9,706 nt of DNA, taken from Candidatus Falkowbacteria bacterium UBA917. Lineage in GTDB: Bacteria > Patescibacteriota > Patescibacteriia > Patescibacteriales > Patescibacteriaceae. Shown in pieces: positions 1-8,376 of this stretch. The DNA lies in the NCBI GenBank assembly GCA_002293855.1, contig DBEB01000047.1, positions 1-9,706 of the forward strand. The letters run 5' to 3'. Numbering within the stretch: the first letter of the stretch is position 1; each line of letters opens with the position of its first letter. The notes under the pieces are model-generated. The model had not been told where the DNA came from and made no database searches. It saw nothing but the letters and a program-made list of their open reading frames with translations. A program made the translations under genes and the position numbers.

Positions 1-1671
1 TCTATAGACTCTTTGTTGAAAAAAAAGCAAACCAAATATATTCTTTATGATTTCTTATCACTATTTTCAATAGGTTCTTTGGCATATTTACCTGCATACG
101 GTTTTGGAATATATCCTTTTGCATACTTAGCTGGTTTGTTTTTCGTTTTAATATTGGCCTACGCGATAATTAACACTAGACTCATGGACATCCGCCTTGT
201 CTTCCGCCAGTCCACGGTCTTCCTTAGTTCGTTATTCGCCACCGTCATCCCAGTATTCACACTGCGTTATTTAGTCGAGCTGTATTTACCAACTGCCTTG
301 TATTGGCCAGAGGTCGTGATGTTAGTCATTGCTGCCTCTCTCTTTCCTGTGCTCAAAGAAAAGTTCAGTCGCTTTGCTAATCGCTATCTCTTTACCTCGC
401 TCTATGATTCCAAATTTGTTATTCGTGAGTTAACTACTGCGCTCTCAGCAACTCTCGAAACAAAACGTATCTATCAATCAGTTACTGATTCTCTTGTTGA
501 TGCACTTCATTCCAAGTCAATTTCTTTTTGGCAACACGTGCCAGAGAAAAACAATTATGTCCTAGATTTGAACAAAGGCCTCTCTCTCAAAAACCAATTC
601 AAGATCCGAGCAAGCAAAAACATCTTTAATAATTATTTTATCTTTAGTAAAGCAGTCTCGATCGAAGAATTAAAATCCGGTCCACTCAAAAACCTAGCCT
701 TCATTAAGGATTTTGCAGCGGCAGGTATCGAGGTCATTGTCCCACTCCTCATCAAAGACAAGTTGATCGGACTTATTTGTTTTGGACCAAAATTATCAGG
801 CGATATTTACAATAATGAAGACTTTGATCTCTTGCATGTCATCTCCGCTCAAGTCGCCATCGCTCTAGAAAACGCCTTCCTCTACGAAGAAACCAAACAG
901 TTTAACCTCAAACTCAGTGACGAAATTGATAAGGCAACCAAGGATCTCCGCGCCGCTAACGAAGAATTAAAAAATTTGGACAGAGCCAAGTCTGAGTTCA
1001 TCTCCATCGCTTCGCATCAGCTCCGTACCCCGCTGACTGTTATCAAAGGCTATGGCTCGATGATGCTGGAAGGCTCTTTTGGCGCCATGACCCCAGCTAT
1101 TAATGAAAATATTAAAAAAATCTATGATTCTAATGAACGCCTGATTGCACTCGTCGAAGACTTACTTAACATCAGTCGTATCGAATCCGGCAAACTACAG
1201 TTTAATTTTGAAGCCTGTCAGCTCGAAGACATTATCTCCAGTGTCGTTGAAGAACTAACTGTTCCAGCGGCCAACAAAGGCCTCAAACTAATCTGGCAAA
1301 CACCAGCTGAAAAACTCCCCGCCGTTAACATTGATAAAGGCAAGATCCGTCAAGTTGCTATCAATATCATTGATAATGCTATCAAATACACACCCAAAGG
1401 CTCGATTGAAGTCAATCTCAAGCTAGATGGCGATCAAATTTTGTTTAGCTCAGTAGACACTGGTCTGGGTATTTCTCACGATGACTTAGTTAATCTGTTC
1501 AAAAAGTTTTCTCGTGGTGAACATGTTAGCCTTCTGCATACCGAAGGTACCGGCCTCGGTCTCTATGTCGGCAAGATGATGATCGAAGCACACAAAGGAC
1601 GTATCTGGGCCGAGAGTGCCGGCATTGACAATGGTTCTCAATTTTACTTTACTTTACCTATAGCTAAATAG
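1..1671 (+). CDS. Membrane sensor histidine kinase, 5'-truncated by window edge
   Basis: This is a sensor kinase that would autophosphorylate on histidine and pass the phosphate to a response regulator, probably one of the two encoded just downstream. The reading frame is open to base 1, so the true start lies upstream and the TTG at 13 is only the first possible start in view. Numbering from that TTG, residues 10-53 and 67-111 are hydrophobic and look like the last helices of a multi-helix membrane sensor. Residues 145-295 resemble a GAF domain, and 295-325 form a coiled-coil linker. The HisKA H-box follows (ASHQLRTPL, phospho-acceptor His335). The ATPase domain shows an N-box (IIDNAIKYTP, Asn455), G1 (DTGLGIS, 482-488), F-box (LFKKFSRG) and G2 (GTGLGLYVGK). 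All catalytic boxes are intact, so the kinase should be active. The ligand cannot be predicted. Only 33 nt separate it from the next gene, suggesting one operon. Confidence 0.95.
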   Translation, partial: SIDSLLKKKQTKYILYDFLSLFSIGSLAYLPAYGFGIYPFAYLAGLFFVLILAYAIINTRLMDIRLVFRQSTVFLSSLFATVIPVFTLRYLVELYLPTALYWPEVVMLVIAASLFPVLKEKFSRFANRYLFTSLYDSKFVIRELTTALSATLETKRIYQSVTDSLVDALHSKSISFWQHVPEKNNYVLDLNKGLSLKNQFKIRASKNIFNNYFIFSKAVSIEELKSGPLKNLAFIKDFAAAGIEVIVPLLIKDKLIGLICFGPKLSGDIYNNEDFDLLHVISAQVAIALENAFLYEETKQFNLKLSDEIDKATKDLRAANEELKNLDRAKSEFISIASHQLRTPLTVIKGYGSMMLEGSFGAMTPAINENIKKIYDSNERLIALVEDLLNISRIESGKLQFNFEACQLEDIISSVVEELTVPAANKGLKLIWQTPAEKLPAVNIDKGKIRQVAINIIDNAIKYTPKGSIEVNLKLDGDQILFSSVDTGLGISHDDLVNLFKKFSRGEHVSLLHTEGTGLGLYVGKMMIEAHKGRIWAESAGIDNGSQFYFTLPIAK

Positions 1672-1704
1672 GGGAGTTTATCTCATTTAATATTCTACGA
1701 CTGT

Positions 1705-2073
1705 ATGAAAATACTCATTATTGAAGATGAAAAAATGATCGCTGACATGTACAAAGTGCAATTTGAATTACTTGGTCATGACGTCACTGTCTCGGCTAAC
1801 GGTGCCGAAGGCTTAATCTATCTAGAAATGAATAAGCCGGACTTACTGTTGCTCGATCTCATGATGCCAGTGATGGACGGTTTTGAAGTTTTGGAAAAAC
1901 TCAAGGACTTCCAAGCTCGTGACAAGTTCCGAGTCTGCGTCCTCTCTAATCTCAGTCAAGAAGCCCAGGTCCGCAAGGTTTTGGATCTCGGCGCCAATGA
2001 CTTTTTTGTCAAAGCACAGTTCACTCCAGCAGAGCTAGCTAAGAAGCTTGGTCTAACTGACGAGAATAATTAA
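1705..2073 (+). CDS. Receiver-only response regulator 1 (CheY-like)
   Basis: This 122-residue protein is a single REC domain with no DNA-binding or enzymatic output domain. The acidic pocket is Glu7-Asp8-Glu9, the phospho-acceptor is Asp51 in LLLLDLMMP, the switch Ser is 81 (VLSNLS) and the conserved Lys is 103 (FFVKA). The receiver is therefore complete and should accept phosphate from the kinase immediately upstream. With no output domain it must act by protein contact, as CheY does, or as a phosphorelay intermediate, as Spo0F does. The ATG follows an AT-rich stretch without a Shine-Dalgarno; the nearest purine run, around 1671-1676, is too far upstream. It sits 4 nt before a paralogous receiver and is almost certainly co-transcribed with it. 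Confidence 0.93.
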   Translation: MKILIIEDEKMIADMYKVQFELLGHDVTVSANGAEGLIYLEMNKPDLLLLDLMMPVMDGFEVLEKLKDFQARDKFRVCVLSNLSQEAQVRKVLDLGANDFFVKAQFTPAELAKKLGLTDENN

Positions 2074-2077
2074 TTTT

Positions 2078-2443
2078 ATGAAAAAAATTTGTATCGTAGA
2101 AGACGAGTCATCACTACTAGAAATGTACAAATTAAAATTTGAAACTGAAGGCTATCAAGTCATCACAGCTAGTGATGGTCAGGCAGGGCTCGCTGCCATC
2201 AAAGAGTCTCAACCAGATCTCGTTTTGCTCGATCTAGTTATGCCTCGCATGGATGGCTATCAAGTCTTGCAGGCACTACGGGCGGATCCCAAAACTAGCA
2301 AGCTAGTCGTCTATATTTTTTCTAATCTCGGTCAAGGATCGGAGATTGAGAAGGGGATGGCTGAGGGTGCGAGTGGTTATTTTGTGAAGTCTAGCTTGAC
2401 GCCTAGCGAGCTCGCTCTAGAAGTCAAAAAAATCCTCAAATAG
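2078..2443 (+). CDS. Receiver-only response regulator 2 (CheY-like)
   Basis: This 121-residue protein is a second stand-alone REC domain. It has acidic residues Glu8-Asp9-Glu10, phospho-acceptor Asp52 in LVLLDLVMP, switch Ser82 (IFSNLG) and Lys104 (YFVKS). It begins 4 nt after the stop of the first receiver, so the two are probably translationally coupled. The shared pattern (EDE near the start, LDL.MP, SNL.Q, a TP.EL near the C-terminus) indicates a tandem duplication followed by divergence. It has no output domain and is the last gene of the cassette. I see no convincing intrinsic terminator directly after its stop; a new promoter begins 23 nt downstream. Which of the two receivers the kinase prefers cannot be read from the sequence. 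Confidence 0.93.
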   Translation: MKKICIVEDESSLLEMYKLKFETEGYQVITASDGQAGLAAIKESQPDLVLLDLVMPRMDGYQVLQALRADPKTSKLVVYIFSNLGQGSEIEKGMAEGASGYFVKSSLTPSELALEVKKILK

Positions 2444-2466
2444 TCAAAAAATAAGGGGTTTAGCTC

Positions 2467-2495
2467 TTGACAAATGCAAAAATCTTTGCTATACT
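2467..2495 (+). promoter_or_regulatory. Strong sigma-70-type promoter
   Basis: TTGACA (2467-2472) is separated by exactly 17 nt from TATACT (2490-2495). This is a perfect -35 and a 5-of-6 -10 at optimal spacing. The expected transcription start is near 2502. It drives either the candidate small RNA ending near 2625 or, on read-through, the small membrane protein at 2834. The same GCTATACT sequence recurs as the -10 in front of smc. Confidence 0.8.
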
Positions 2496-2501
2496 GGTTA
2501 T

Positions 2502-2625
2502 ATAAGATTTGAGACCCCACAAAATAAAAAAGGGCGAAAACAAAAATAAACAAAGATCATTTGGAAAGCAATCGAGAACTGTTTATCTTCGCTATGGGTA
2601 TAAACAAATCTCGATTGCTTTTTTA
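2502..2625 (+). ncRNA. Candidate small RNA or attenuated leader, about 125 nt
   Basis: The stretch between the consensus promoter and the terminator-like hairpin has the layout of a stand-alone small RNA. The first 62 nt are A-rich and unstructured and contain no ATG. The rest is one long hairpin. I recognise no known RNA family. The alternative is a transcription attenuator in the 5' leader of the 58-residue membrane protein 210 nt further on. Only the promoter and hairpin are directly visible; the RNA itself is inferred. Confidence 0.45.
2565..2624 (+). terminator. Long intrinsic terminator-like hairpin
   Basis: A 13-bp perfect stem (AAAGCAATCGAGA at 2565-2577 with TCTCGATTGCTTT at 2609-2621) continues, after a symmetric 3x3 internal loop, into a 6-bp stem (GTTTAT 2581-2586 with ATAAAC 2600-2605) and a 13-nt loop. 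Six T residues (2619-2624) close the 3' side. The pairing is far beyond chance and ends in a U-tract, which fits Rho-independent termination. The basal A-U pairs overlap the U-tract. Confidence 0.75.
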
Positions 2626-2708
2626 TTTGATTGCTCGCGCCAAGTTTAATATCGCGCCAGCTGAAGGAGGCAACAAGATCAAGACTGACCTTTGACAACT
2701 ACATAACC

Positions 2709-2757
2709 AGTCAACCATTAATTTATCATCAAAGAGGGGATTGATTGATGATTGACT
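2709..2757 (+). repeat. Imperfect inverted repeat in leader of small membrane protein gene
   Basis: Arms 2709-2727 and 2739-2757 pair at 17 of 19 positions (15 Watson-Crick, 2 G-U) around an 11-nt loop. No T-run follows, so it is not an intrinsic terminator. It may be an RNA leader structure or a protein-binding site. A perfect TTGACA at 2692-2697 lies just before it, but its only -10 candidate is poor (ATTAAT at 19-nt spacing), so a second promoter here is uncertain. Confidence 0.5.
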
Positions 2758-2799
2758 AGCTCTCTAATAAATTTGTTTGAGTAACTCAAGCAAGCTAAC

Positions 2800-2820
2800 C
2801 ATCTTCCAAAATAGAAGATG
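2800..2820 (+). promoter_or_regulatory. Hairpin just before the small membrane protein start
   Basis: CATCTTC (2800-2806) and GAAGATG (2814-2820) form a perfect 7-bp stem with a 7-nt loop ending 13 nt before the ATG at 2834. It occupies the place where a Shine-Dalgarno would be expected, so it could tune translation. The role is inferred. Confidence 0.4.
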
Positions 2821-2833
2821 TGAAAATAAAAAT

Positions 2834-3010
2834 ATGGATACGAACAATATTGGTACTTTGGAAACTGTCGCTCAGTCGACATTACCACAAAAAACTCCAG
2901 CAGAAAAAAGAAGTCGTGCTCTAGATATCGCTGATGGTCTACTAATGATCATCTTCGCTTTCGCGCTATATGCCGAAATCTACTCCGTCTTTCTTTATGC
3001 CTGGCAATAA
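2834..3010 (+). CDS. Small single-helix membrane protein, unknown function
   Basis: This 58-residue open frame has a polar N-terminus rich in Thr, Gln and charged residues (1-34) and one hydrophobic segment (about 35-56, LLMIIFAFALYAEIYSVFLY) that runs almost to the C-terminus. It would be a tail-anchored or single-pass inner-membrane protein. I chose the ATG at 2834; a TTG at 2777 would add 19 residues but reads through the 2800-2820 hairpin. I do not recognise the family. It is the only gene between the promoter at 2467 and the terminator at 3053, which supports a real, separately controlled unit. No Shine-Dalgarno is visible. Its position in front of smc may be coincidental. Confidence 0.55.
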   Translation: MDTNNIGTLETVAQSTLPQKTPAEKRSRALDIADGLLMIIFAFALYAEIYSVFLYAWQ

Positions 3011-3052
3011 GGCCCAAATATTATGCCCTCATCATGAACATTTAAAATATCA

Positions 3053-3077
3053 GACGCTCGCTCGGGCGTCTTTTTTT
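3053..3077 (+). terminator. Intrinsic terminator
   Basis: GACGCTC pairs with GGGCGTC (7 bp, one T-G pair) around a GCTC tetraloop and is followed by seven T residues (3071-3077). It ends the small membrane protein unit and separates it from smc. Confidence 0.88.
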
Positions 3078-3081
3078 ATGC

Positions 3082-3110
3082 TTTTACTTTTTTAGGCGTT
3101 TAGCTATACT
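3082..3110 (+). promoter_or_regulatory. Probable smc promoter
   Basis: TATACT at 3105-3110 is a good -10, within the same GCTATACT context as the promoter at 2467. At 17-nt spacing the -35 is only TTTTAC (3082-3087), a weak match. The start would fall near 3117, giving smc a leader of about 20 nt. Confidence 0.55.
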
Positions 3111-3136
3111 GTAACCATAATTCAGATCGAGCTAGT

Positions 3137-6100
3137 ATGTTTTTAGAAAAATTAGAAATTCAAGGTTTTAAATCTTTTGCCACTAAAAATGAGTTAATCT
3201 TCCCGGGTCTTCTCGGTGCGGGCAAACGTGGCATCACCGCTGTCGTTGGCCCCAATGGCTCTGGTAAGTCTAATGTCGCTGATGCGGTACGCTGGGTGAT
3301 GGGTGAGCAAAGTATGAAAACTTTGCGTGGTAAAAAGGCTGACGATATTATCTTTGCCGGCTCTGACAAGCGTGGCAAGCTCGGCATGGCCGAAGTCTCT
3401 CTCTATCTCAATAACGAAGACCGTAGCGCTCCCATTGATTACAGTCAGCTAGTCATTACTCGCAGGCTTTTCCGTGATGGCGCTAGTGAGTATATAGTTA
3501 ATGGCTCTCGAGTCCGTCTTTTTGATATTCAGATGCTACTCGCCAAAGCTAACATCGGCCACAAGACCTACTCGGTCATCGGTCAAGGCATGGTAGAAAG
3601 TTTTTTGAACACCTCACTCTCCGAGCGCAAAGAATTTTTTGACGAAGCTACTGGTGTGCGTCAATACCAAATTAAGCGTGATGATTCTTTGAACAAGCTC
3701 AAAGCCAGTCTAGAAAATCTCGGTCAAAGTCAGATGTTGCTGAGTGAAATAGAACCACGACTCAAAACTCTCACCAAACAAGTTGCCAAGCTCGAACGTC
3801 GCGAATCTTTGACCTCCGAGCTCTCCGCTCTCCAAAAAGACTATTATAGTGGTGCTTGGCATGAGCTCGACTCTCAGCTCGCCACTCTCAATACCGAGTT
3901 ATTGAATCTAGAAAAAACCAAAGACGACAAAGACAAAAAAATTACCACCGTCAATGAAGAACTCTCCACTATCGAGCAAGAACAATCGGTCAGTGCTAAC
4001 TTCGCTAGTCTACAAAGTCAATTAAGCGCTTGGCAAGAAGAAAAAATCCGTCTCAATTCCGCTCTAGCTAAATTAGACGATTGGCTAGCTATTCAATCCA
4101 CTCAGATTGCCAGCGCGGATCTCTCGGCTCTAGAAGCCGAAAAATCCGAGCTCAGTACCAAATTGCAAGCTGTTAATGCTGAGCTAATTCATTTGCAAAG
4201 CGAAAGCTCTAGCGCTGATCAGAGTCAGGCTTGGCAAGCTGAGCTTCGTACGCTTACAGCTGATCACGATCGTCTGTCCAAAGATTATCAACGTCTAGAT
4301 GCTTGGTTAGAAATGAAGCTCGAAGCTAGTGGCAAGTTTGATTTGTCTTTCCTCAATAATCGCAATACTGAAATCATAAAGGCGAGCGCCGAATTAAAAA
4401 TCGCTATCACTGAAGACGAGGCCTTGATCACTAGTCAAAATGCTATTCTAAGTGAGCGTCGTAAGGATTTGACTGAGCTCAAGTCTCAGCTAGCGGCAGC
4501 GCGGTCCGAGCTCCATCAATTCAGCTCTGTCGATCAGGATAAAGTTGTAGCCGAAGTCAGCGAACGTCTAGGTCAATCACTCGCCAAAATCAGTTCTCTA
4601 GATGATGAAGAAGATTTATCTAAAATCAAGTCCATCTTGTCAACTATTAAAGCTGATTTAGAAAAAGTTTTGTCACTATCGACTGGTGAAGAATTGCGCC
4701 AAAAGCTCACTCGACTCCAAAATAAAGTCAGCGCTTACAGTGAGCAGCAAGAATCTCTCATTCATCAGATCGGTGATTTGCAAGCCGAGCTCTCATCCGT
4801 TCAAATCCGTCTCAAACACAATCAAGATAAAGTCAGACAGCTGGAGCGTGAAGCTGTCGATGTAGCAAGCAAACTCAAACAAGCTGAAGACAAGTTTGAT
4901 GCTAGCGAAGTCCGAGTCAGTCAGGCTGCTATCACTAGCGAACTCCAGCCAATCGATCTGAAGCTCACTGAACTAAGAGCTAAAATCTCAGCTTGGCAGA
5001 TCAAGCAGTCAGAATTACGCTCACAGTTAAGCGTCTCCCAGTCTAAGGCTAATGACTACCGCAACGCCATTAACCGACTCGAACAGGAGCTTAATCAGTC
5101 TCGTCTAGAACGGGCGCGCTTCGAGGCTCGTCTCGAAGCCAGCGAACAAGCTCTCCGAGGCTTGGTTAATGGTGCTCTGTCGCAAGCATCGGTTTCTGCT
5201 CTCAAAACTGAGTTACAAGCTGAACAAGTCAAATTAACCAGTCAGATCGCTGAGGCTCAAAGCCAGCTCCGACTATTTAACGAAGAACAAGAACGCAAGC
5301 GTCAACATTTGCTAAATCTCCAACGCTCTTTGCACGCCTTGCAAAACGAAGCTAACCAACTCAGTAACCAGTTAAACGACCTCAAGATCAAAGCGGCTCG
5401 GCTCGAGACCAAGCTAGAAGATCTAGAAACTGAAATCCGTACTGACTTTGGTGATCTGAGTGTCATCAAACAGCATCAAGTAGTCGCTAGCCTAGATCGT
5501 CACGAAAGCTTAACTAGGATCAAGAGTTTGCGTAACCAATTAGAGCTCATTGGTGGCATCGATCCAGAGGTCGAACAAGAATACAAAGAAACCAAAGACC
5601 GTTTTGATTTCCTAGACAAGCAGACCACTGACTTAAATGCCACTATCAAGTCGCTCGAAGAAATTATTCGTGAGCTAGATATCAATATCAAAGAACGTTT
5701 TGATCGTGAGTTTAAAATCATTGAACAGAAGTTCCAAGAATACTTTAAAATTCTTTTCAATGGTGGTAGCGCCAAAATCATCCGGGTCATGGCTGATGAA
5801 ATGAATGCTCTTGATATGGAGCAGCTACCTTTGCCTGGGCATGAAAAGGCTGTTAATCCTAGTGAGGCAGCGCTTAAGCGCATTAAACTATTACAACGCT
5901 ATGACTCCACGGGCCTAGCTGGCATTGAAATTGTAGCGACGCCACCAGGCAAAAAGATCCAGTCCATCGCCATGCTCTCTGGTGGTGAACGCGCACTCAC
6001 CGCTATTGCTCTGATCTGCGCTATCATCAGCGCTAACCCATCTCCATTTGTCATGCTTGATGAAGTGGATGCCGCACTTGATGAAGCTAACTCCGATCGT

Positions 6101-6265
6101 CTCGCTCAAATCCTCGAGGACCTCTCGCACAAGACCCAATTCATCGTCATTACTCATAACCGCGCCCCGATGCGCAAAGCCAGTGTCCTCTACGGTGTCA
6201 CTATGGGTGATGACAGTGTCTCCAAGCTCCTGTCGGTTAAATTAGAAGATATCAAGGCTGAATAA
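3137..6265 (+). CDS. smc: Chromosome segregation ATPase SMC, apparently hinge-less
   Basis: SMC proteins are ABC-type ATPases that dimerise and organise or segregate the chromosome. The N-terminal head shows Walker A (GPNGSGKS, 38-45) and a Q-loop around Gln150 (VIGQGMVE). The C-terminal head shows the ABC signature (LSGGERALT, 947-955), Walker B (FVMLDEVDAALDEAN, 971-985, catalytic Glu976) and a switch His1007. Residues of about 180-460 and 520-800 are long coiled-coil arms rich in Gln, Glu, Leu, Ser and Ala. The length of 1,042 is well under the roughly 1,180 usual in bacteria. The middle (about 460-520) is short, predicted helical and lacks the glycine-rich globular hinge; it also has no CxxC zinc hook. 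There is an extra stretch in the C-terminal head (about 886-926) and a longer loop before Walker A (22-32). The ATG follows the promoter by about 27 nt, without a Shine-Dalgarno. No scpA or scpB lies nearby. Confidence 0.95.
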   Translation: MFLEKLEIQGFKSFATKNELIFPGLLGAGKRGITAVVGPNGSGKSNVADAVRWVMGEQSMKTLRGKKADDIIFAGSDKRGKLGMAEVSLYLNNEDRSAPIDYSQLVITRRLFRDGASEYIVNGSRVRLFDIQMLLAKANIGHKTYSVIGQGMVESFLNTSLSERKEFFDEATGVRQYQIKRDDSLNKLKASLENLGQSQMLLSEIEPRLKTLTKQVAKLERRESLTSELSALQKDYYSGAWHELDSQLATLNTELLNLEKTKDDKDKKITTVNEELSTIEQEQSVSANFASLQSQLSAWQEEKIRLNSALAKLDDWLAIQSTQIASADLSALEAEKSELSTKLQAVNAELIHLQSESSSADQSQAWQAELRTLTADHDRLSKDYQRLDAWLEMKLEASGKFDLSFLNNRNTEIIKASAELKIAITEDEALITSQNAILSERRKDLTELKSQLAAARSELHQFSSVDQDKVVAEVSERLGQSLAKISSLDDEEDLSKIKSILSTIKADLEKVLSLSTGEELRQKLTRLQNKVSAYSEQQESLIHQIGDLQAELSSVQIRLKHNQDKVRQLEREAVDVASKLKQAEDKFDASEVRVSQAAITSELQPIDLKLTELRAKISAWQIKQSELRSQLSVSQSKANDYRNAINRLEQELNQSRLERARFEARLEASEQALRGLVNGALSQASVSALKTELQAEQVKLTSQIAEAQSQLRLFNEEQERKRQHLLNLQRSLHALQNEANQLSNQLNDLKIKAARLETKLEDLETEIRTDFGDLSVIKQHQVVASLDRHESLTRIKSLRNQLELIGGIDPEVEQEYKETKDRFDFLDKQTTDLNATIKSLEEIIRELDINIKERFDREFKIIEQKFQEYFKILFNGGSAKIIRVMADEMNALDMEQLPLPGHEKAVNPSEAALKRIKLLQRYDSTGLAGIEIVATPPGKKIQSIAMLSGGERALTAIALICAIISANPSPFVMLDEVDAALDEANSDRLAQILEDLSHKTQFIVITHNRAPMRKASVLYGVTMGDDSVSKLLSVKLEDIKAE

Positions 6266-6281
6266 AGAGTTACTAGTAAAG

Positions 6282-6315
6282 GCTGTTTCTTTAAGTGGCC
6301 TTTAATAGCTTTTTT
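6282..6315 (+). terminator. Probable smc terminator
   Basis: GCTGTT (6282-6287) pairs with AATAGC (6304-6309; one G-T pair), followed directly by six T residues. An overlapping AAAGGC/GCCTTT pairing is an alternative fold. The stem is modest, but the position 17 nt after the smc stop is appropriate. Confidence 0.5.
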
Positions 6316-6448
6316 GTGCTCCAAACTGTCAATAACTCTGGTCTTTTTAAAGTTTCTAATTTTGGCTGTTTTTTCAAGTGTTTTTTATCTTGCAAAAGGT
6401 CTCTAAAATTAGCCATTATTTCTCTAAGGCCCATATTTCTTGGCCCTA
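6316..6448 (+). other. T-rich spacer between smc and the rRNA promoter
   Basis: No open frame of note is present. The stretch is AT-rich with repeated T-runs. CTAATTTT near 6357 can pair with AAAATTAG near 6407 across a loop of about 40 nt, and GGCC occurs twice around 6430-6445. A possible weak extra rRNA promoter (TTGCAA, 18 nt, CATTAT) lies within it, but I would not rely on it. Confidence 0.4.
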
Positions 6449-6477
6449 TTGACAGTCTCAGAAAATTACTTTAATAT
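6449..6477 (+). promoter_or_regulatory. 16S rRNA promoter
   Basis: TTGACA (6449-6454), a 17-nt spacer and TAATAT (6472-6477) make a near-consensus promoter. The transcription start would be near 6484, giving a 16S leader of about 195 nt. Confidence 0.78.
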
Positions 6478-6543
6478 TGACTTTACTGCTATTCAAGTTG
6501 ATTAGCGGTTTTATTTAACTTTTTCCAGAACCTTAACAATTTG

Positions 6544-6577
6544 TGTAAACTTTGGCGCTAACAAGCGCTAATTCTCC
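6544..6577 (+). other. 5' half of the 16S precursor processing stem
   Basis: TGTAAACTTTGG (6544-6555) and CAAGCGCTAATTCTCC (6562-6577) are exactly complementary to CCAAAGTTTACA (8248-8259) and GGAGAATTAGCGCTTG (8225-8240) in the trailer. The 12 + 16 bp helix, interrupted by a 6x7 internal loop, encloses the whole 16S gene and is the expected RNase III substrate. This pairing explains the short local repeat GCGCT/AGCGC at 6555-6568. Confidence 0.88.
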
Positions 6578-6592
6578 GTTACAAAACTTATC

Positions 6593-6626
6593 AATAGTTT
6601 AGCGGTGCTTCGGCACTCTAGCTATT
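6593..6626 (+). other. Hairpin in the 16S leader
   Basis: AATAG/CTATT, TAG/CTA and GTGC/GCAC stack around a TTCG tetraloop (6609-6612). It lies between the processing stem and the mature 5' end, where bacterial pre-16S RNAs usually fold locally. A second small stem (CTAGGT/ACCTAG, 6655-6670) follows next to the mature end; its CCTAG can alternatively pair with CTAGG at 8153-8157, just past the 3' end. Confidence 0.5.
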
Positions 6627-6677
6627 TACTGGAAAAGGACCAGTCAAAAAAATCCTAGGTTAAAACCTAGTAAAAAA

Positions 6678-8152
<1,475 letters not shown>

Positions 8153-8224
8153 CTAGGGAGAAATTCCTCAATACTTTGCTTCGGCAATTTATATAAGGAA
8201 AGGTCGGCCCATCAACCGATGGGT

Positions 8225-8259
8225 GGAGAATTAGCGCTTGCTAGACACCAAAGTTTACA
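8225..8259 (+). other. 3' half of the 16S precursor processing stem
   Basis: This is the partner of 6544-6577, with 16 bp and 12 bp blocks separated by seven unpaired bases (8241-8247). Between the mature 16S end and this stem lie a TTGC-TTCG-GCAA mini-hairpin (8176-8187) and CCCATC-AACC-GATGGG (8208-8223). Nothing else is evident in 8153-8290. Confidence 0.88.
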
Positions 8260-8290
8260 AACGAATAGATTATGGGCTATTTAGTAATAC

Positions 8291-8314
8291 TAACTGTTAA
8301 TTATTTAACAGTTA
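8291..8314 (+). repeat. Perfect 10-bp stem-loop in the 16S trailer
   Basis: TAACTGTTAA (8291-8300) and TTAACAGTTA (8305-8314) flank TTAT. There is no T-run, so it is not by itself a terminator. It directly precedes the terminator at 8320 and may stabilise the 3' end. Confidence 0.6.
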
Positions 8315-8319
8315 ACGAT

Positions 8320-8362
8320 AAAGGATTGTCCTTAGATTTATTTGTTAGGCCAGTCCTTTTTT
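8320..8362 (+). terminator. Intrinsic terminator of the 16S unit
   Basis: AAAGGATTG (8320-8328) pairs with CAGTCCTTT (8351-8359), 9 bp with one T-G pair, and the inner CCTTA/TTAGG can extend the stem. Six T residues occupy 8357-8362. It lies between 16S and tRNA-Ile, implying that the 16S transcript usually ends here. Confidence 0.7.
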
Positions 8363-8370
8363 GTTACAAT
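8342..8370 (+). promoter_or_regulatory. Promoter for tRNA-Ile and the downstream unit
   Basis: TTGTTA (8342-8347), 17 nt, and TACAAT (8365-8370) preceded by TG-T form an extended -10 promoter. It overlaps the 3' side of the terminator at 8320-8362, a compact handover between two transcription units. Confidence 0.55.
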
Positions 8371-8376
8371 AAATCG

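Noticed and set aside
2594..2695. Plus-strand 33-codon frame starting in the loop of the 2565-2624 hairpin
   Set aside because: Its start lies within a strong terminator-like hairpin, with no ribosome-binding site and no recognisable features. Possible but unsupported.
2498..2698. Minus-strand open frame of 66 codons
   Set aside because: It crosses the candidate small RNA and terminator hairpin and has no promoter of its own that I can see; composition is not protein-like.
3160..3387. Minus-strand 75-codon frame over the SMC N-terminal head
   Set aside because: Shadow of the Walker A region of smc.
5500..6245. Three overlapping frames within smc (two minus, one plus)
   Set aside because: They lie wholly inside the strongly conserved C-terminal head of SMC in other frames; shadows.
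6477..6505. TTGACT as a second tandem 16S promoter
   Set aside because: At 17 nt the -10 would be GATTAG, too poor a match.
6546..6551. TAAACT as a second 16S promoter -10
   Set aside because: The bases belong to the leader-trailer processing helix, and no -35 fits.
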